64,000 nt of DNA. It comes from Caulobacter endophyticus (GTDB taxonomy: Bacteria; Pseudomonadota; Alphaproteobacteria; Caulobacterales; Caulobacteraceae). Where the stretch lies: positions 90,384 to 154,383 of the forward strand of contig NZ_JARQWV010000013.1 of assembly GCF_029543245.1 (NCBI RefSeq), given 5' to 3'. This document shows positions 48,863 through 58,797 of this stretch, in pieces. The notes beneath the pieces were generated by a model. It was given only the letters and a program-made list of their open reading frames with translations. It had not been told where the DNA came from and ran no database searches. The translations under genes and the position numbers were made by a program. Numbering within the stretch: position 1 is the first letter of the stretch; every line of letters starts with the position of its first letter.

Positions 48863-49987
48863 ATGCGCGTTGGCGTCCCCTCCGAGATCAAACCGGGCGA
48901 ACACCGGGTCGGCCTGACCCCCACCGCCGTCCGCGAATATGTCGCCCACGGCCATCAGGTGCTGGTGCAGCAGGGCGCAGGCCTGGGCGCCGGCTATGCC
49001 GACGAGGCCTATGTGAAGGCCGGCGCGAGCATCGCCCCCGACGCCGACGCGGTGTTCTCGGGCGGCGAGATGATCGTCAAGGTCAAGGAACCGCAGAAGG
49101 TCGAGTGGGAGCGCCTGACCGAGCGCCACATCCTGTTCACCTACCTGCACCTGGCGCCCGATCCGGCCCAGACCGAAGGCCTGCTGAAGAGCGGCTGCGC
49201 GGCCATCGCCTACGAGACCGTCACCGACGCCAAGGGCGGCCTGCCGCTGCTGGCCCCGATGTCGGAAGTGGCCGGCCGTATCGCTGTGTTCTCGGCGGCC
49301 GAGACCCTGCTCAAGCACAATGGCGGCATGGGCCTCTTGCTCTGCGGCGTGCCCGGCGTGCCGCCGGCCCGCGTGGCGGTGCTGGGCGGCGGCGTGGTCG
49401 GCAGCAACGCTGCCCGCATGGCCGCCGGCCTGGGCGCCGAAGTGGTGGTGCTGGAACGCTCGATCCCGAGAATGCGCGAGTTGGACGACCTTTATCAGGG
49501 CCGGATCCTGACCCGCTACTCGACCCTGGACGCGGTGGAGGAAGAGATCCTCAAGGCCGACGTCGTCATCGGCGCAGTGCTGACCGCCGGCGCCGCGGCG
49601 CCCAAGCTGGTGCGTCGCGAGCATCTGTCGCGGATGAAGCCGGGCTCGGTGCTGGTCGACGTGTCGATCGACCAGGGCGGCTGCTTCGAGACCAGCCACC
49701 CGACCACCCACGCCGAGCCGACCTACACGGTCGACGGCGTGGTCCACTACTGCGTGGCCAACATGCCCGGCGCCGCCCCGCGCACCTCGTCCGAAGCCCT
49801 GGGCAACGCCACCCTGCCGTTTGGCCTGGCCCTGGCCGACAAGGGTCTCGACGCCCTGGAGGACAACGTCCACCTGGCGCGCGGCCTCAATGTTCTGGGC
49901 GGCAAACTGACCCACCCGGCCGTGGCCCAGGCCCTGGTCAAGGACTTCGTCGACCCGTTCGGCGTCTGGGGCGGCTCGAAGCTGTAG
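48863..49987 (+). CDS. ald: Alanine dehydrogenase
   Basis: NAD-dependent enzyme that interconverts alanine and pyruvate plus ammonia, used for alanine catabolism. It has 374 residues. Arg15 (GEHRVGLTP), Lys75 (KVKEPQK) and His96 (YLHLAPD) are the substrate and catalytic residues. The Rossmann motif is VLGGGVVGSNAARMA, and an Asp in VDVSIDQGGCFET completes the site. The ribosome site (GCGAGGAAACATC) is good. Divergent Lrp-type regulator upstream. A CGTCATCCCGG repeat follows the stop codon. Confidence 0.96.
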   Translation: MRVGVPSEIKPGEHRVGLTPTAVREYVAHGHQVLVQQGAGLGAGYADEAYVKAGASIAPDADAVFSGGEMIVKVKEPQKVEWERLTERHILFTYLHLAPDPAQTEGLLKSGCAAIAYETVTDAKGGLPLLAPMSEVAGRIAVFSAAETLLKHNGGMGLLLCGVPGVPPARVAVLGGGVVGSNAARMAAGLGAEVVVLERSIPRMRELDDLYQGRILTRYSTLDAVEEEILKADVVIGAVLTAGAAAPKLVRREHLSRMKPGSVLVDVSIDQGGCFETSHPTTHAEPTYTVDGVVHYCVANMPGAAPRTSSEALGNATLPFGLALADKGLDALEDNVHLARGLNVLGGKLTHPAVAQALVKDFVDPFGVWGGSKL

Positions 49988-49999
49988 CTATCCAACTTC

Positions 50000-50137
50000 C
50001 GTCATCCCGGAAGCCGCGTAAGCGGCTATCCGGGACCCAGGGGCCGCCCGCGGTGCGGTGTCAGCTGCTGTCGGCGGTTGCCTGTGCGGTGCGTCCGCCC
50101 CTGGGTCCCGGCTCTTCGCGCTGTGGCCGGGATGACG
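50000..50137. repeat. CGTCATCCCGG-bounded intergenic repeat, copy 3
   Basis: A 138-base element with outer arms CGTCATCCCGG/CCGGGATGACG and inner arms GGGACCCAGG(G)GCCG and CCCTGGGTCCCG. Its central loop differs from copies 1 and 2. It lies between the convergent ald and pyrF genes. Confidence 0.8.
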
Positions 50138-50151
50138 AGGATTGTTGACGT

Positions 50152-50841
50152 CTAGAGCCCCGCCATTTCCTCGATCACCTTCAGCGCCGCTTCGCGCGGG
50201 TCGTTGGCGGCGGTGATCGGGCGGCCGCAGACCAGGTGGCTGGCGCCGGCCTTCAAGGCGTCGGCCGGGGTCGCGGCGCGAGCCTGGTCGTTCTTGGCGG
50301 CCCAGAACGGACGCACGCCCGGCGTCACCACCAGGAAGTCCGGACCGCCGATCTCGCGAGCCAAAGCGGCTTCGTGAGGGGACGAGACGATGCCGTCGAC
50401 CCCGCACTCGATGGCCTGGCGGATGCGGCGCTCAACCAGGGCGCGGGCGCTGAAGGCGTAGCCCATCTCGATCAAGTCGGCGTCGGTCAGGCTGGTCAGC
50501 ACGGTGACGGCCAGGATCTTCAGGTCCGAGCCGGCCTTGGCCTTCACCGCCGCCTGCATCACCTGCGGCTCGGCATGGACCGTCAGCAGGTCGCAGCCGG
50601 CCCCGGCCAGCACCCGGGCCGAGCGCTCCACCGTCGCGCCGATGTCGTGCAGCTTCCAATCGAGGAACACCTGCTTGCCGGCCTTCTTGAGGTCGCCGGC
50701 GAAGGCCATGCCGTCCGTGGCCAGCAGTTCCAGGCCGATCTTGTAGAACGAGGCGGCGTCGTCGATGCGCTCGACCATTTTCCGGGCGTCGGCGACCGTC
50801 GGCAGGTCCAGCGGGATGATCAGGCGCGGATCGGCGGTCAT
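50152..50841 (-). CDS. pyrF: Orotidine 5'-phosphate decarboxylase
   Basis: Last step of UMP synthesis. A TIM-barrel protein of 229 residues. The catalytic Asp61-x-Lys63-x-x-Asp66 array is in VFLDWKLHDIGATV, with the first-strand motif IIPLDLPTVADA and the phosphate-binding region VVTPGVRP and VCGRPIT. It is monocistronic, divergent from the MarC gene. Confidence 0.96.
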   Translation of the reverse strand: MTADPRLIIPLDLPTVADARKMVERIDDAASFYKIGLELLATDGMAFAGDLKKAGKQVFLDWKLHDIGATVERSARVLAGAGCDLLTVHAEPQVMQAAVKAKAGSDLKILAVTVLTSLTDADLIEMGYAFSARALVERRIRQAIECGVDGIVSSPHEAALAREIGGPDFLVVTPGVRPFWAAKNDQARAATPADALKAGASHLVCGRPITAANDPREAALKVIEEMAGL

Positions 50842-50930
50842 GGATGAGGCTCCGGTGTTGGCGCGCGCTACCGCATCGCTCTAGAGAGAGCGACGGTTTC
50901 CCGCATAGTCATGAAGGTTGAGGACGTCGA

Positions 50931-51629
50931 ATGAGCCAGGCCGAACTCGCCGTCAACTTCTTCGTCGCGCTGTTCGCCCTGATCGACCCGATCGGCAACG
51001 TGCCGCTGTTCGCCGCCGCCACCCTGGGCGCGGCCTCGGCCGGCCGGCGGATGGTGGCCGTCTACATCGGCCTGTTCGTCGTGGCCTTCCTGGTCTTCTT
51101 CTATTTCACGGGCGTGGCGCTGCTGGAGTTCTTCGGCATCTCGATGCCGGCCTTCCGCATCGCCGGCGGCATCATCCTGTTCATTCTCGGCCTGGACATG
51201 GTGCGCGACGACTTCACCACCATGTTCGCCGACGCGGCCGAGGGCGAAGGCGAGCCGCTTTCGGCGCGGGTCTATGCCAAGAAGCGGTTCGAGCGGCTGA
51301 TCGTGCCGTTCGCCATGCCGCTGTTGATCGGTCCGGGGGCGATCTCGACCGTGATCATCTACGCCAGCGAGGCCAAGCACCTGGGCCTGGCCGGCATGGC
51401 GCTGGGCGTGGGCGTCATCGCAGCGGTGTCGGTGGTGCTGGTCGCCACCTTCTGGGCCGCGCCGGTGATCAGCAAGGTGCTGGGCCGGATCGGCATGAGC
51501 ATCGTCGTGCGGGTGCTGGGCCTGATCCTCTGCGCCCTGGCCGTTCAGTTCGTGCTGATCGGTGTGGGCGACGCGACGCGCGGTCTGATCCGGGCGGACG
51601 CCAAGGCGCCGTACGCGGCGGAGAAGTAG
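50931..51629 (+). CDS. MarC-family integral membrane protein
   Basis: Membrane protein of 232 residues with six predicted helices. FFVALFALIDPIGNVPLF is the characteristic first helix, and FRIAGGIILFILGLDMV and PFAMPLLIGPGAISTVIIY are the repeated family motifs. The loop of about residues 100-125 is acidic and cytoplasmic. MarC was once linked to antibiotic resistance, but that link is not supported, and the transport role is unknown. Its stop codon is directly followed by the convergent small gene at 51630. Confidence 0.9.
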   Translation: MSQAELAVNFFVALFALIDPIGNVPLFAAATLGAASAGRRMVAVYIGLFVVAFLVFFYFTGVALLEFFGISMPAFRIAGGIILFILGLDMVRDDFTTMFADAAEGEGEPLSARVYAKKRFERLIVPFAMPLLIGPGAISTVIIYASEAKHLGLAGMALGVGVIAAVSVVLVATFWAAPVISKVLGRIGMSIVVRVLGLILCALAVQFVLIGVGDATRGLIRADAKAPYAAEK

Positions 51630-51872
51630 TCAGGCGGGCGCCATGGGGCGGAGGCGGACCTTGGCGTCGGCCAGGGCCGCTTCGACCAGTTCGAGCGGCA
51701 AGGCCTGCTCGAACTGCGACACCGTCATCGGACCGCCGTCCTCGTGCTGGGCGATCTCCATCACCAGCTCCATGTCGCCGGTGTTGCGCACCTCGATCAT
51801 CACGGTCTCCCGCGAGCCGTCGTCGGTGAAGTAGAGGGTCCAGGATCGTCCCGCCTGTTCGAAGACCGGCAT
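51630..51872 (-). CDS. Small hypothetical protein, 80 aa
   Basis: Small acidic protein that begins 2 bases after the stop of the SDR gene on the same strand. It reads as a compact beta-rich domain (RSWTLYFTDDGSRETVMIEVRNTGDMELVMEIAQHEDGG), then a helix (MTVSQFEQALPLELVEAALADA). It has no signal or membrane segment. I do not recognise the family. Its tight coupling to the dehydrogenase argues that it is a real gene, perhaps a partner or regulator. Confidence 0.65.
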   Translation of the reverse strand: MPVFEQAGRSWTLYFTDDGSRETVMIEVRNTGDMELVMEIAQHEDGGPMTVSQFEQALPLELVEAALADAKVRLRPMAPA

Positions 51873-51874
51873 GC

Positions 51875-52675
51875 TCAAACCTTCCGGAACTTCCCGCCCT
51901 GGCTGGCGATCAACGCCAAGGCCCATTCGTCGGGGATGATCTTGGCCAGCACGGCGATGGCCTTGTTGGGCGCGCCGGTGACGCAGACCGGGCGGTTGGC
52001 CTCGGCCGCCTCGTAGCCGGCGGCGGCGACCTCGTCGGCGCCCATCCACATCCAGGTCGGCAGGCTCTGGCTGACCTGGGCCCGGGTGCCGTTGACGTCG
52101 TGGAATTCCGACAGGGTGAAGCCCGGGCACAGGGCGCTGGCGTGCACGCCGCTCCCCAGGTTTTCCAGGTGCAGGCTCTGGGAGAACTTCACCAGGAAGC
52201 TTTTCGTCGCCGCATAGAGGGTGTGGCCGGCCGAGCCGGGGGCCAGACCCGCCAGCGAAGCGACGTTGACGATGCGTCCGAAGCGGCGCTCGACCATGCC
52301 CGGCAGCACCTTGTGGGTCATTTCGCAGACCGAGGTCAGCATCACCTGCAGGAAGGCCGACTGGTCGGCCCAGCTGGTCTTGTCGAAGGTTCCGGGCAGG
52401 CCGTAGCCGGCGTTGTTGACGAGGGCGTCGATGTCGCGGCCCTCGGCGGCGATCGCGGCAAGCACCGCATCCACGCCGCCCGGATCGGCCAGGTCGGCGG
52501 AGATCGCATAGGCCTCGACCCCGAAGCGCATCCGGATCTCGGCGGCCAGCGACTCCAGCCGGTCGAGCCGGCGGGCGGTCAGGGCCACGTCGTAGCCGTG
52601 GCTGGCGTAGATGCGGGCGAAGGCGGCCCCGATGCCGGCGGAGGCGCCGGTGATCAGGGCGAGGCGGCGGGCCAT
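51875..52675 (-). CDS. Short-chain dehydrogenase/reductase
   Basis: Classical SDR of 266 residues. The NAD(P)-binding motif is TGASAGIGAAFA, with Arg residues in ALTARRLDRLE that favour NADP(H). The motif NNAGYG is present, and the catalytic Ser and Tyr-x3-Lys are in VNVASLAGLAPGSAGHTLYAATKSF. The C-terminal part is slightly basic and could touch membranes. The substrate is unknown. First gene of a two-gene operon with the 80-residue protein. Confidence 0.88.
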   Translation of the reverse strand: MARRLALITGASAGIGAAFARIYASHGYDVALTARRLDRLESLAAEIRMRFGVEAYAISADLADPGGVDAVLAAIAAEGRDIDALVNNAGYGLPGTFDKTSWADQSAFLQVMLTSVCEMTHKVLPGMVERRFGRIVNVASLAGLAPGSAGHTLYAATKSFLVKFSQSLHLENLGSGVHASALCPGFTLSEFHDVNGTRAQVSQSLPTWMWMGADEVAAAGYEAAEANRPVCVTGAPNKAIAVLAKIIPDEWALALIASQGGKFRKV

Positions 52676-52837
52676 GGAGTCGAAGGTCCTGCAAGCAAAG
52701 CGTCACAGGAGTCGAGCACGCCCGCCGATCCGGTTCAAGCGGGGCGGAGGAACGACCTGGGGGAGGGCGGGGTCGGTCGTTCCTCCGCGAAGGCGCGCCC
52801 TCGGGGGAGGGGCAGGGCGCGCCCGATGCCTGAAGTC

Positions 52838-53446
52838 TTAGGCCGCGTCGCTCAGCGCCGGTTGCGCGCCGCGGGTCCAGCGTACGGCGGCCTCGGCCAC
52901 GCGCACGCCCAGCAGGCGGGCGGTCTCGCGGTCGCCGGCCGGCGGGGTGATCTCCGGCGAGGCGTTGTCCGACTGGGCGGCGACGCCGACGAACGAGCCC
53001 ACGCGGTTGATCGTCTCCGGACCGCGCTCGGCGGCCGTGACGGCCGGCGGGGCGACGCCGAGGTTGATCCAGTTCATGCCGTGCTGGGCGGCCAGGATCG
53101 TCAGGCTGTTGAGGGCGTGGCCCTTGTCGCCGGCGAAGCTGTGCGAGTTGGTGAAGCCCGCGGCCAGCTTGTCCTTCCAGCCGCCGGTGAAGAACACCGC
53201 CGAGGTGGCGTCGGCGAAGACTTTGAACACGCCCGAGACGTCGCCCATGTAGGTCGGCGCGCCGAACACGACGGCGTCGGCCTCGGTGATGGCGTCGAGG
53301 ATCGGCTTGAAGTCCTGGGCGGCGTTTTCGATCTGCAGCAGGACCGGGGTCTGGCCGGCGTCGCGGACGCCTTGGGCGACCTTGTCGGCGAGGACGGCGG
53401 TGTGGCCGTAGCCCGAGTGATAGACGATGGCGACCTTGGTGGTCAT
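52838..53446 (-). CDS. wrbA: Flavodoxin-fold NAD(P)H:quinone oxidoreductase, WrbA-like
   Basis: FMN-binding protein of 202 residues of the WrbA/NQO type, which reduces quinones by two electrons and guards against redox cycling. The flavin phosphate loop is VYHSGYGHTAVLADKV. FGAPTYMGDVSGVFKVFAD and GFTNSHSFAGDK also match. The C-terminal region lacks some conserved residues of E. coli WrbA, so a general flavodoxin-family oxidoreductase is possible. An ATTACGTAAT palindrome sits in its promoter region, and an Rrf2 regulator gene lies just upstream. Confidence 0.8.
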   Translation of the reverse strand: MTTKVAIVYHSGYGHTAVLADKVAQGVRDAGQTPVLLQIENAAQDFKPILDAITEADAVVFGAPTYMGDVSGVFKVFADATSAVFFTGGWKDKLAAGFTNSHSFAGDKGHALNSLTILAAQHGMNWINLGVAPPAVTAAERGPETINRVGSFVGVAAQSDNASPEITPPAGDRETARLLGVRVAEAAVRWTRGAQPALSDAA

Positions 53447-53503
53447 GGCGGTGGTCCCCTGAAGGAGAATGATGTGACCCGAACAGAAACTGTATCGGTA
53501 GCG

Positions 53504-53513
53504 ATTACGTAAT
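53504..53513. promoter_or_regulatory. Palindrome upstream of wrbA
   Basis: Perfect ATTACGTAAT, 58 bases upstream of the wrbA start in an AT-rich pocket of otherwise GC-rich DNA. It is a candidate operator for a redox-type regulator. Confidence 0.4.
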
Positions 53514-53610
53514 ATCGCCGGCCGTCGGCGCCAGGGGGATCAGCAACAATTTCGGGTGCAGTTTTTCTGCGGGGGGCTTTAAGGCGCTCTCGGGCTGTCC
53601 GCCCGAGGGG

Positions 53611-54060
53611 TCAGGCGCTCTTGAGGACCGCCTCGCGCTCGGCCGGGTCGGCCAGCAGGTCGGCGACCGAGATGCGCGACAGGCGCTCGGCGGCGGCGGC
53701 GTCGGCGGCGATCAGGGCCGCGCGGACGGCGTCGGGGATGCGGGCCCCGACCGGGCAGCCCTTCACCCCGGGCGGGGCGGTGCCGAGGTTGGCGCAGCCG
53801 TGGACGGCCCGCAGCACGGTGTCGAGGGTGATGTCCTGGGCCGGCTTCAGCAGCCAGGCGCCGCCGTTGGCGCCGGCGCGCGCGCCGATCAGCCCCGCCT
53901 TGCCGAGCATGGCGGTGACGCGCCGCACCACCACCGGATTGGTGGGCACGGAGGCCGCGAGTTCGGCGCTGGCCACGGCGCGGTCGGGGCTGAAAGCCTC
54001 CTTGTGCGCCAGATAGGCCAGGGCGTGAGCGGCGACGGGGAACTTCTGACTGTCGGACAT
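53611..54060 (-). CDS. Rrf2-family transcriptional regulator
   Basis: Regulator of 149 residues. A winged helix-turn-helix (FPVAAHALAYLAHKEAFSPDRAVASAELAASVPTNPVVVRRVTAMLGKAGLIGARAGANGG) is followed by a dimerisation helix. Only two cysteines occur in the sensor region, Cys89 (HGCANLG) and Cys102 (KGCPVG). IscR/NsrR iron-sulfur regulators have three, so this one may use a thiol switch or no cluster. Start at 54060 (MSDSQKFPVAAHALA); upstream in-frame codons cross the divergent kup promoter. The adjacent wrbA gene is a plausible target. Confidence 0.85.
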   Translation of the reverse strand: MSDSQKFPVAAHALAYLAHKEAFSPDRAVASAELAASVPTNPVVVRRVTAMLGKAGLIGARAGANGGAWLLKPAQDITLDTVLRAVHGCANLGTAPPGVKGCPVGARIPDAVRAALIAADAAAAERLSRISVADLLADPAEREAVLKSA

Positions 54061-54235
54061 GATCTTCTGTAAGTCCGGAACGTAAGGGGGGAACGCGTGC
54101 GTTGAAACAAAAACCATCAGGCTCGCGGCCTTAAGGTCACGATTGAACCCGGATCGGATTGGGTGTATCGCGCGCCGCTTGATCGATATGGGGCTTCGCG
54201 CGAGATTTTCGAGGGCGCGGTCCCGGAGGGATTGA

Positions 54236-56227
54236 ATGGCTTCCGAAGCCTCCGGCGTTTCGAACACTGAGAACGCCTCCGTCGCGGCGTGCGACATTCC
54301 CCAGCAAGCGGGTTCGAATGGTCACGGTCCCAAGGGCCATGGCACGTTCGCGCTTGCGCTGGGCTCTGTCGGCGTCGTGTTCGGCGACATCGGCACCAGC
54401 CCGCTCTACGCCTTCAAGGAGGCGCTGCACGCGTCGGCCGCCGACGGCGTGACCCGGGCCGAGATTCTCGGCGTGGTGTCGCTGGCCCTGTGGGCGCTGA
54501 TCCTGGTCGTGACGATCAAGTACGTGCTGTTCATCATGCGCGCCGACAACAAGGGCGAGGGCGGCGTTCTGTCGCTGATGGCCCTGGCCCAGCGCGCCAT
54601 GGGACGACGCACCGCGCTGGTCTTCGGCCTGGGCGTGATCGGGGCGGCGCTGTTCTACGGCGACGCGGTGATCACCCCGGCCATGTCGGTGCTGTCGGCC
54701 GTCGAAGGCCTGCGGACCATTCCGGCGCTGGAGCATTCGATCAGCACCCAGGCGGTGCTGTTGATCGCGACGGTCATGCTGCTGGGGCTGTTCTTCATCC
54801 AAAGCCGAGGCACGGCCAAGGTCGGCCAGCTGTTCGGCCCGGTCTGCGCCGTGTGGTTCACGGTCATGGCCGTCCTGGGCGTCTACAACCTGCTGGCCCA
54901 CCCGGGCGTGTTCCGCGCGATCAACCCCTATTACGCCGTCCACTTCCTGCAGCACCACGGCATGGCCGGCTTCATCGTGCTGGGCGCGGTTTTCCTGACC
55001 GTGACCGGGGCCGAGGCGCTGACCGCCGACATGGGCCACTTCGGCCGCTGGCCGATCCAGGCCGCCTGGCTGTTCTTCGTGCTGCCGTGCCTGGCCCTGA
55101 ACTATCTGGGCCAGGGCGCCCTGGCCCTGACCACCCTGATCGAGGCCGAGCGCGCCGGCGTGCCGTTCCAGGAGCTGAACTGGTTCTTCGAGATGGCGCC
55201 CGACGTGCTGCGCCTGCCGCTGGTGATCCTGGCCGGCGCGGCCACGGTCATCGCCAGCCAGGCGGTGATCACCGGCGCCTTCTCGCTGACCCAGCAGGCG
55301 ATCCAGCTGGGGCTTCTGCCGCGCATGGACGTGCGCCGCACGTCCGAGACCCAGTCGGGCCAGATCTTCGTGCCGCAGCTCAACACCATGCTGCTGCTGG
55401 GCGTGCTGGCGGTGATGTTCACCTTCAAGACCTCGTCGGCCATGGCGCACGCCTACGGCCTGGCGGTCACCGGCACGATGGTGGTTACGACCGCCATGGC
55501 CTTCATCGTCATGCGCCAGCTGTGGAAGTGGCAGTGGCCGGCGGCCCTGGCCTTCCTGATCCCGTTCATGACGCTGGACCTGGTGTTCCTCAGCGCCAAC
55601 GCCCTGCGCTTCTTCACCGGCGGCTGGCTGCCGGTGCTGATCGGCGCCGCCCTGTTCATGATCATGGCCACCTGGGTGCGCGGCAGCCAGATCCTCAGCG
55701 AGAAGACCCGCCGCGACTCTGTGCCCCTGGCCGACCTGATGGAGATCCTGCGGGCCCGCGCACCGCACCGCGCGCCCGGCACGGCGATCTTCCTGACCTC
55801 CGACCCGGACATGACCCCGGTCGCGCTGATGCACAATCTCAAGCACAACAAGGTGCTGCATGAGCGCAACGTGGTGCTGACCGTGCGCACGGCCGAGACG
55901 CCGCGCGTGCCCGAGGAGGACCGCATCAAGACCTTCAAGGTCAACGACGACTTCAAGAAGGTCGAGATCTATTACGGCTTCATGGAAAGCCCGAACGTGC
56001 CCAAGGCTCTGGCCCTCCTGCGCAAGCAGCAGGGGCTGAAGTTCGACATCATGGCCACCAGCTTCTTCCTCGGCCGCCGCTCGATCGTGCCGTCGGCCAA
56101 TTCGGGCATGCCGCTGTGGCAGGACAGGCTGTACATCTTCCTGATGAAGAACGCGGCCAACCCGACCGACTTCTTCAAGATTCCGCCGGGCCGCGTGGTC
56201 GAGCTCGGCGCCCAGGTGACTGTGTAA
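54236..56227 (+). CDS. kup: Low-affinity potassium uptake protein Kup
   Basis: Potassium/proton symporter of 663 residues with about 12 transmembrane helices and a cytoplasmic C-terminal domain of about 180 residues. GSVGVVFGDIGTSPLYAFKEA at helix 1 is diagnostic, as are FFIQSRGTAKVGQLFGP and TGAEALTADMGHFG. The ribosome site GGAGGG precedes the ATG. A small membrane protein gene begins at the base after the stop codon, so the two are co-translated. The short His/Ser/Asn-rich N-terminus (about 1-35) is longer than in E. coli. Confidence 0.96.
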   Translation: MASEASGVSNTENASVAACDIPQQAGSNGHGPKGHGTFALALGSVGVVFGDIGTSPLYAFKEALHASAADGVTRAEILGVVSLALWALILVVTIKYVLFIMRADNKGEGGVLSLMALAQRAMGRRTALVFGLGVIGAALFYGDAVITPAMSVLSAVEGLRTIPALEHSISTQAVLLIATVMLLGLFFIQSRGTAKVGQLFGPVCAVWFTVMAVLGVYNLLAHPGVFRAINPYYAVHFLQHHGMAGFIVLGAVFLTVTGAEALTADMGHFGRWPIQAAWLFFVLPCLALNYLGQGALALTTLIEAERAGVPFQELNWFFEMAPDVLRLPLVILAGAATVIASQAVITGAFSLTQQAIQLGLLPRMDVRRTSETQSGQIFVPQLNTMLLLGVLAVMFTFKTSSAMAHAYGLAVTGTMVVTTAMAFIVMRQLWKWQWPAALAFLIPFMTLDLVFLSANALRFFTGGWLPVLIGAALFMIMATWVRGSQILSEKTRRDSVPLADLMEILRARAPHRAPGTAIFLTSDPDMTPVALMHNLKHNKVLHERNVVLTVRTAETPRVPEEDRIKTFKVNDDFKKVEIYYGFMESPNVPKALALLRKQQGLKFDIMATSFFLGRRSIVPSANSGMPLWQDRLYIFLMKNAANPTDFFKIPPGRVVELGAQVTV

Positions 56228-56590
56228 ATGGATATTCTCGGCGTCATCGGCGACGTGCTCTGGATCCTGGCCCTGTCGATCATGGCCGGGGCCTCGCGCA
56301 TGGCCTGGGGCAAGATCCCCAAGGGCGAGCCGACCCCCGTGGCCTGGTCGCCCAGCGGCGCGACCCTGCTGCGCCTGCCGCGTGGACCTGCCCTGGTGCT
56401 GCTGCCGGCCGGCGCCTTCGCCATCAGCCTCTACCTGCTGGTCGAGAGCCGCCAGGCTGACGAGCTGACGCTGTCGATCATCATGCTGGGCCTTCGCGCC
56501 ACCCTGGCGGCGATCTTCGCGGTCATCCACCTGACCCAGGTGCGGCGGGCGCTGAACCAACTGGCCGAAGAGGGCAAGATCCGGCTCTGA
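56228..56590 (+). CDS. Small membrane protein coupled to kup, 120 aa
   Basis: Unrecognised protein with about three membrane helices (residues 3-22, 52-70, 80-102) and a short basic C-terminal tail ending LAEEGKIRL. Its ATG is the very next codon after the kup stop, so ribosomes probably pass from one to the other. This tight coupling suggests an accessory or stabilising subunit of the potassium transporter, but nothing in the sequence proves it. Confidence 0.75.
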   Translation: MDILGVIGDVLWILALSIMAGASRMAWGKIPKGEPTPVAWSPSGATLLRLPRGPALVLLPAGAFAISLYLLVESRQADELTLSIIMLGLRATLAAIFAVIHLTQVRRALNQLAEEGKIRL

Positions 56591-56681
56591 GGCCGCTTGC
56601 CGCCCCCGCAGTTTCCCTCGTCGCAAAAGCGCGCTAAACGCCCCGCGACTTTGTGTTTCGCCTTCGACAAGGACCCCCGAC

Positions 56682-57908
<1,227 letters not shown>

Positions 57909-57935
57909 GGCTTTTCGAAGCTTTCGATAGGAACG

Positions 57936-57966
57936 AGCCCCGCCGGAAACGGCGGGGCTTTTTCTT
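57936..57966 (+). terminator. Intrinsic terminator after argG
   Basis: Nine-base stem AGCCCCGCC/GGCGGGGCT (57936-57944 with 57951-57959), loop GGAAAC, tail TTTTTCTTT. Confidence 0.88.
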
Positions 57967-58044
57967 TGCGGGCCAGGTCGCAATCGCCGCCATGATTGCG
58001 CCGCGAGATGTCGCCACCTTTCCGGTATCGGTGGAGGGGCGACG

Positions 58045-58710
58045 ATGATCCGGGCAGGTCTGGTGACGGCGGTGATGCTGGCGGCGGCGCCGGCCCTGGC
58101 GCGGGAATCGCCGGTCGTGGCCCAGGCGCGGGCCGACGCGCAGGCCCTGGTCGCCAGGGAGGCGCTGATCGAGGAACTGGGCGGCATGGGCGCGGTCGAC
58201 CAGGCGACGCGGCTGACGTTCCTACGGGCGCGCAAGACGGCCTCGCCCGAGGAACGGGAGGCCTTGGACACGGTCTGGGCCCGCTACTACAAGCCCATCG
58301 ACGTGAAGCACACCGCGCGCCTGAAGGTTCTGCTGGCCGGACGCGGCTGGTTCACGCTCGAGGAGGTGGGCCAGCGCGCGGCAGACGGGGCCTTCAACAT
58401 CGTCAATCATTCGCCGGACCTGGCTTTTCAGAAGGAGGCCCTGGCCAAGATGGAGCCCCTTGTCGCCCAGGGCCGCGCGCCGGGCGGCTATCCCAATCTC
58501 TACGACCGCATCGCCGAGCAGGAGGGACGTCCCCAGCGCTACGCCACCCAGCGGGCGCGCTGCGTCGACGGCCGTCACGCCATGCCCGACAATGTCGAGG
58601 ATCCGGCCGGCCTGGAGCGGCGCCGCTCGGCGCTCGGGCTTCAGACGATGCCCGAGTATCTCAAGGGCCTGGACACCATGTACGGCCGCTGCGACCCGCC
58701 GAAGGGGTGA
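58045..58710 (+). CDS. Exported DUF6624-like protein
   Basis: Secreted protein of 221 residues with a signal peptide (cleavage near ALARES). The body has a repeated DUF6624-like pattern: FNIVNHSPDLAFQKEALAKMEPLVAQG, then YPNLYDRIAEQEGRPQRYATQ, RCVDGRHA and NVEDPAGLERRRSALGLQTMPEYLKGL. Two Cys are in the C-terminal half and could form a disulfide. The family has no known function. It converges with the PAP2 phosphatase gene. Confidence 0.75.
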   Translation: MIRAGLVTAVMLAAAPALARESPVVAQARADAQALVAREALIEELGGMGAVDQATRLTFLRARKTASPEEREALDTVWARYYKPIDVKHTARLKVLLAGRGWFTLEEVGQRAADGAFNIVNHSPDLAFQKEALAKMEPLVAQGRAPGGYPNLYDRIAEQEGRPQRYATQRARCVDGRHAMPDNVEDPAGLERRRSALGLQTMPEYLKGLDTMYGRCDPPKG

Positions 58711-58797
58711 GGGGCCGCCGGCTCCCGGCGCAGGCCGCTCCGGAGCGGCTCGCACTCCAGGTCGAAGCCGGGCGTCGCGCGCCGTTGTGGAGGAGCG

